From: Proteobacteria bacterium ST_bin14
GTDB lineage: Bacteria; Pseudomonadota; Alphaproteobacteria; Sphingomonadales; Sphingomonadaceae
NCBI GenBank assembly: GCA_002083655.1
Contig: MSXR01000017.1
Coordinates: 62,001-126,000 of the forward strand
Direction of reading: 5' to 3'
Length of the DNA: 64,000 nt
Shown here: positions 60,289 to 64,000 of the stretch, one piece after another
Layout of the letters: each line of letters starts with the position of its first letter
Numbering within the stretch: position 1 is the stretch's first letter
The notes under the pieces: generated by a model
Told to the model about the DNA's origin: nothing
What the model saw: the letters and a program-made list of their open reading frames with translations, nothing else
Databases searched by the model: none
Made by a program: the position numbers and the translations under genes

Positions 60289-61533
60289 ATGGAGGGCATG
60301 GCGACAGCGCAAACCGCAAGCGACGGAAGCACAAAGCGCTTCCGCGCCAAGCGCGATGCCATTCTTGCGGCGGCGGCCCAGGCGATCAACGAACAAAGCG
60401 CCAAGGGGATGACCTTTGCTGATGTCGCGCAGCGCGTCGGCCTGAACACCACCAGCGTGACCTATTATTTCAAGCGCAAGGAAGATTTGGCCGCCGCCTG
60501 CTTCGAATATACGCTTGACCAGCTCCAGATCATGCTCGCCGACGCGATGACGCTGCCCACCCCGCAGCAGCGCGTGGCGCGATATTTGGCGCTGAACATG
60601 GATCGTCTGGCGCGGATAAATCGTGGAGAGGCGACGTCTTTCGCCGTCCTGTCTGATCTGCGCGCTATGGATGAGCCTGTGCGCGGGCGGTTGATGGCGG
60701 GCTGGCGTGATGTGTTCCGCAAGACGCGCGCCTTATGGGGCCTCGGCGTCACCCGCGCCCATACCGATTTGTACGGCGCACGGGCGCATGTGCTGCTGGA
60801 AAACACCTTTTGGTTGCCGGTCTGGCTGGTCCGCTATGATCCCGATCAATTTGCCCGCGTTGAAGATCGGCTGATGGCAGTGTTTGCGCGCGGCATTGCC
60901 CCTGATTCGGCAAGCTGGCACCCCGCGCTGATCGACTTGGACCGAGATCAGGGCGAACCCGGGCGAGAGGCATTTCTGCTGGCCGCCACCCGGCTGATCA
61001 ACGAACTCGGCTATCGCGGCGCATCGGTGCAGAAAATCGCATCGCAGCTAAACGTCACCAAGGGCAGTTTCTACCATCACCTTGATGCCAAGGACGATCT
61101 GGTTATTGCCTGTTATCGCCGCAGCCTGGACACGATTGCCAATGCGCAGCGGCTGTCAGAGGATTTGCCGGGCAGCCACTGGCAGCGCCTGTCGAGCACG
61201 ATCGCAACCTTGCTCGACATCCAGTTTGCCGAACGCGGGCCGCTGATGCGGACCACGGCGCTGTCGGGCCTGCCGCGATCAGTGCGCAGCGCGATGGTGG
61301 GGCGATCAAACCGGATCGCGCGCCGCTATGCCGGGATGATGAACGACGGCATCGCTGAAGGATCGATCCGGCCGATCGATCCGCTCATTGCCGCCCAGGC
61401 GTTGATGGCGCTGCAAAACGCCGCCTTCGACATGCGCAAATGGGCCAGCACCATGCCCCGCGACCGCGCCATCGCCTATTATGCGTCGACGCTGATGTTC
61501 GGGTTGTTCGATGATCGGGTGTTGGGGGTTTAG
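60289..61533 (+). CDS. Tandem TetR family regulator (two HTH domains in one chain)
   Basis: A 414-residue protein, twice the normal TetR length. The first HTH is at about residues 18-62 (GMTFADVAQRVGLNTTSVTY, then YFKRKEDLAAACF), the second at about 228-270 (GYRGASVQKIASQLNVTKGS, then FYHHLDAKDDLVIACY). Each is followed by an all-helical ligand domain of about 150 residues, so one chain can supply both halves of a dimer. It is transcribed away from the ACAD gene on its left, the usual place for a lipid-catabolism repressor. The start may instead be the ATG three codons on. Confidence 0.88.
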   Translation: MEGMATAQTASDGSTKRFRAKRDAILAAAAQAINEQSAKGMTFADVAQRVGLNTTSVTYYFKRKEDLAAACFEYTLDQLQIMLADAMTLPTPQQRVARYLALNMDRLARINRGEATSFAVLSDLRAMDEPVRGRLMAGWRDVFRKTRALWGLGVTRAHTDLYGARAHVLLENTFWLPVWLVRYDPDQFARVEDRLMAVFARGIAPDSASWHPALIDLDRDQGEPGREAFLLAATRLINELGYRGASVQKIASQLNVTKGSFYHHLDAKDDLVIACYRRSLDTIANAQRLSEDLPGSHWQRLSSTIATLLDIQFAERGPLMRTTALSGLPRSVRSAMVGRSNRIARRYAGMMNDGIAEGSIRPIDPLIAAQALMALQNAAFDMRKWASTMPRDRAIAYYASTLMFGLFDDRVLGV

Positions 61534-61590
61534 GACAACGCCACTGGTGCGGAATGCGTTGGCGGCGGTGCGCGATGCCCGAATGTCAGT

Positions 61591-61836
61591 CGTCATGCTG
61601 AACGTGTTTGGGATTTATCCCCTTAGCCAAGAACAGCTTTGTTGTGCTCCCGCGAAGGCGGGAGCCCAGTCTGGCCCCCCGCCTTCGCGGGGGAACAAGA
61701 GACTTGGAACTCGATCGCAATTGATGCGCCGCCCTAACGGAAGGGGATAACTACCAACTTGTTTCAGGGTCCAGCTCGCCACAGATAGGATCGTTTAATG
61801 TAACGTAGTGGATGCCGAAACAAATTCAGGATGACG
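61591..61836. repeat. Nested repeat region: outer TTCAG-type palindrome around a GCGAAGGCGGG element
   Basis: Outer arms CGTCATGCTGAACGTGTTT (61591-61609) and GAAACAAATTCAGGATGACGG (61817-61836 region) are inverted copies with some mismatches. Inside lies the GCGAAGGCGGG element copy 2 (61641-61707), matching 6979-7042. It fills the 328-bp gap 61534-61861 between the convergent TetR and MFS genes. No gene is supported here. Confidence 0.65.
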
Positions 61837-61861
61837 GTCGACGGGGCTAGCGCTTGCGGCG

Positions 61862-63169
61862 TCAGGCCACAGCCATCCGCTTCAACAGCACGCCCGCCCG
61901 CCAGTAATGGAATATCGCCCAGGGCGTCAGCAAACTGGCGCTGACCAGCGCATAGCGCAGCGATTCCGGCCCGAACATTGGCTTGTACAGGTCGCTTAGC
62001 ACGCCCGTTATCGTCGGCCCCAGCCCCAACCCGATCAGGTTGATCACCAGCAGGGTGATCGCCGCCCACACCGCGCGCATCCGCGTTGGTGCCAGCCCTT
62101 GGATCAGCGCGAAGCTAGGCCCAAGATAGCTTGATGCCAGCAGGTACGAAACAAACACCGCCATCAGGCTCGATGTCAGATCATAGCTGAAATAGAACAT
62201 CACCGTGAATGGCAGCGCCGCCAGTTTCAGCCCGGCGACAAACCATGCCTGCATGTGAATGCCGTAGCGGCGCCCGAGCCGATCAGCGATGCGGCCGCCA
62301 ACCACCCCGCCAATCGCGCCGCTGAGCGCCAGCGACGGTGCATAGATGAGCGACACCTGCGTCAGCGTCATCCCGAAGGATCGTTGCAGGTAGGACGGCC
62401 CGAAATTAGCGGTCGCATAGCCAACCAGCGAGGTGATCGTCACTGCAATGATCAGATGCATTGCGGCGGGCGATGCCGCCAGACTGCGAAAGCCATCGCG
62501 GATTTTGGGCATTTCAGCCGGTTGCGGCGTGGCAGACACTGGATCGGAAAGCCCCCGCCGTGGCTCTACCATCACCAGCCGCACAAAAATCGCGAGCAAT
62601 ATGCCCGGCAGCCCCACAGCCGCCATCGCCCAGCGCCAGCCATAAGCTTGCGCGATCAGCCCGCCGATAATCGCGCCAAATCCGCCGCCGAGTACGACAC
62701 CGGTCGAATAAATGCCCATCGCCCCGGCGCGCTTTTCGGGTGGGTAAAGATCAGCGATGATCGAATGGCTTGGCGGGCTTGATCCAGCCTCCCCGATACC
62801 CACGCCGATGCGGAAAATGAGCAGTTGGACAAAATTCTGCGCAGTGCCGCACAGCGCCGTCATCGCGCTCCATAATGTCAGTGCGATGGCGATAATGTCC
62901 CGCCGACTTTTGCGGTCGGCCAGCCATGCAACCGGGATGCCCAATGTTGCGTAAAAAATCGCAAAGGCGAACCCTGATAACAGCCCAAGCTGGGTGTCGT
63001 TCAGGTTCAGATCTGCTTTGATCTGCTCAAGCAGGATCGACAGGATGTATCGATCCATGAAGCTGAAGAAATAAACCAGCGTCAGCAACGCCAGCGTCCA
63101 GCCGCGCAGCCGCAACGCCTTTGCGTCGGCGGATTCGAACGGAGCGCCGGGAATAGTCGAACTTGCCAT
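61862..63169 (-). CDS. MFS transporter
   Basis: A 435-residue, roughly 12-span major facilitator. The ATG at 63169 gives an N-terminus (MASSTIPGAPFESADAKALR) and leaves the preceding terminator outside the gene. The MFS motif between segments 2 and 3 is AWLADRKSRRD, and the second copy in the C-half is GGRIADRLGRRYG. The FMDRYILSILLEQIKADLNL start resembles the sphingomonad transporters often placed with TonB receptors and catabolic genes (spinster-like/anion:cation symporter family). The substrate is unknown. Confidence 0.87.
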   Translation of the reverse strand: MASSTIPGAPFESADAKALRLRGWTLALLTLVYFFSFMDRYILSILLEQIKADLNLNDTQLGLLSGFAFAIFYATLGIPVAWLADRKSRRDIIAIALTLWSAMTALCGTAQNFVQLLIFRIGVGIGEAGSSPPSHSIIADLYPPEKRAGAMGIYSTGVVLGGGFGAIIGGLIAQAYGWRWAMAAVGLPGILLAIFVRLVMVEPRRGLSDPVSATPQPAEMPKIRDGFRSLAASPAAMHLIIAVTITSLVGYATANFGPSYLQRSFGMTLTQVSLIYAPSLALSGAIGGVVGGRIADRLGRRYGIHMQAWFVAGLKLAALPFTVMFYFSYDLTSSLMAVFVSYLLASSYLGPSFALIQGLAPTRMRAVWAAITLLVINLIGLGLGPTITGVLSDLYKPMFGPESLRYALVSASLLTPWAIFHYWRAGVLLKRMAVA

Positions 63170-63196
63170 CAGGGGCCATTCTTCCGCTGGGGGAAC

Positions 63197-63231
63197 AAAA
63201 AACCCGCCGCCCGGCAATGCCGGACAGCGGG
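63197..63231 (-). terminator. Rho-independent terminator after the TonB-dependent receptor gene
   Basis: Minus-strand order: GCCCGCTGTCCGGCAT then TGCCGGGCGGCGGG, a stem of about 12 pairs with one internal bulge, followed by TTTTTT. It lies 26 bp after the receptor stop codon and 28 bp before the MFS start, so it should separate the two. Confidence 0.85.
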
Positions 63232-63256
63232 CTGTATTGAGGTTATTCAATCACGA

Positions 63257-64000
63257 TCAGAAACGCTGGGTGATATTGAACCTAGCGTTGAACCCAAGCG
63301 GCGATGCCGTGAACGGATCATAGTTGAAGTCCAGCCGCGCAAATGGTGGCTGTTTGTCCAAGATGTTCTGCGCCGACAGCGAGATGGTCGTGTTGGTGGG
63401 CAGGTTGATCCGGTAGGTGAAGTCCAGCGTGCCAAACGACCCGATATTCTTGCCGCCAGCAACCGTTGCGCCAGCAAGCGATCCGGTGTTTGGCGTGAAG
63501 ATCGCGGTACGCTGATCAGTATATCCATCGATATAGTTATACTGCAGGCGGAGGTTATGGATGCCGATATCACCCTGCAGGAACACATTGCCCTTAACCT
63601 GTGGTAGCGGATAGGCGCTCGTCTGGAAGTTGAGCTGACCAACGCCGTCAAACCGGGGCTGAACAACCACACCCTCCACCGTGATATCCTGAGTACGGTA
63701 ATCAATCACATAGGTACCGTTCACGCCCAGCACCATGCTGATTTCGCTGACCGGGAATTTCACCTGGCCCTGGAAATCGATGCCCGATGTGCTGACATCG
63801 GCGCTGTTGATGATGTTCGTGGTCAGCCGCTGAACGTTGCCGATGCCACAACCCGCACCGGTAAAGGTGAACCGGGACCGCAACGCTGCAAAGGCAGGGT
63901 TGGTGCAATTGGCGTTACCCGTTGCCCCGAACAAAGCATTGACGATGCCGGCGACTGGCTCTGATTCTTGTGGGCCATTCAGGTCGTAACGGAAGTAATC
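63257..64000 (-). CDS. TonB-dependent receptor, C-terminal part (5' end cut by window edge)
   Basis: The frame is open from base 64000 to a stop at 63257, about 247 residues of the beta-barrel. Amphipathic strands such as VKFPVSEISMVLGVNGTYVI, NVFLQGDIGIHNLRLQYNY and TFRINLP-like turns alternate with short loops, and the chain ends ARFNITQRF with a terminal phenylalanine as outer-membrane barrels do. LSAQNILDKQPPFARLDFNY is the usual C-terminal TonB receptor box. The plug and ligand site are beyond the window. It likely imports a substrate used by the genes near the MFS transporter. Confidence 0.9.
   Translation of the reverse strand, partial: DYFRYDLNGPQESEPVAGIVNALFGATGNANCTNPAFAALRSRFTFTGAGCGIGNVQRLTTNIINSADVSTSGIDFQGQVKFPVSEISMVLGVNGTYVIDYRTQDITVEGVVVQPRFDGVGQLNFQTSAYPLPQVKGNVFLQGDIGIHNLRLQYNYIDGYTDQRTAIFTPNTGSLAGATVAGGKNIGSFGTLDFTYRINLPTNTTISLSAQNILDKQPPFARLDFNYDPFTASPLGFNARFNITQRF

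Overview
The window is a stretch of chromosome from a high-GC alphaproteobacterium, most likely a sphingomonad (Sphingomonadaceae or a close relative). Support: the 6S RNA lies between zapA and the 5-formyltetrahydrofolate cyclo-ligase gene; a glycolytic run tkt-gap-(MOSC)-pgk-fba is present; TonB-dependent receptor, DUF2842, DUF4112, ECF sigma/DGPF and acyl-CoA dehydrogenase/phosphotransferase genes occur; and the intergenic gaps hold several families of short palindromic repeats. The genus cannot be fixed from the sequence alone. I found no rRNA, CRISPR array, transposase, integrase or phage gene, and one tRNA (Asp).

Layout. 1-4.3 kb: start of a flavin monooxygenase gene (cut by the window edge), then an SGNH-like/MBOAT pair for cell-surface O-acylation. 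4.3-9 kb: malate synthase G, a MarR regulator, a DUF1275 membrane protein and an odd membrane protein with a cysteine-cluster tail. 9-17.7 kb: 4-hydroxyphenylpyruvate dioxygenase with a VOC partner, a DGPF/YCII protein plus ECF42-type sigma factor, prepilin peptidase, thiolase, a solute-binding lipoprotein, DUF4112 and a secreted RNase T2. 17.8-26.2 kb: mostly housekeeping (nadC, suhB, efp, thiE) with a hydrolase/membrane fusion, a HAD phosphatase and uncharacterised membrane proteins. 25.5-32.8 kb, minus strand: central carbon genes tkt, gap, pgk and fba with a MOSC gene inserted in the operon, plus a cold-shock gene with a clear terminator. 32.9-37.5 kb: zapA, 6S RNA, cyclo-ligase, tRNA-Asp, an AI-2E family permease and glycerol kinase.

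37.6-43.5 kb is the most accessory-looking part: a YHS protein, an AraC regulator, a Tat-exported ferritin-like protein, a cytochrome c, then a three-gene module (DUF4331 N-terminal half, a lipoprotein carrying the remaining DUF4331 blocks in swapped order, a TPR protein). This module sits between two direct copies of the 3' end of an acyl-CoA synthetase gene. It is the best candidate here for an undescribed system.

43.5-61.5 kb is a lipid or acyl-CoA catabolism region: acyl-CoA synthetase, serine hydrolase, fused enoyl-CoA hydratase/3-hydroxyacyl-CoA dehydrogenase, amidase, three acyl-CoA dehydrogenases, thioesterase II, two SDRs, an ACAD10-like phosphotransferase, a zinc alcohol dehydrogenase and a tandem-TetR regulator that plausibly controls part of it. 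An XRE-regulator/membrane-protein pair with a palindromic promoter interrupts the region. The window ends with an MFS transporter behind a TonB-dependent receptor (cut by the right edge).

Reading depended on the sequence and memory of protein families only; no database search was possible. Many starts were moved inward from the longest possible reading frame on the basis of Shine-Dalgarno sequence, signal peptide or gene overlap, as stated in each entry.
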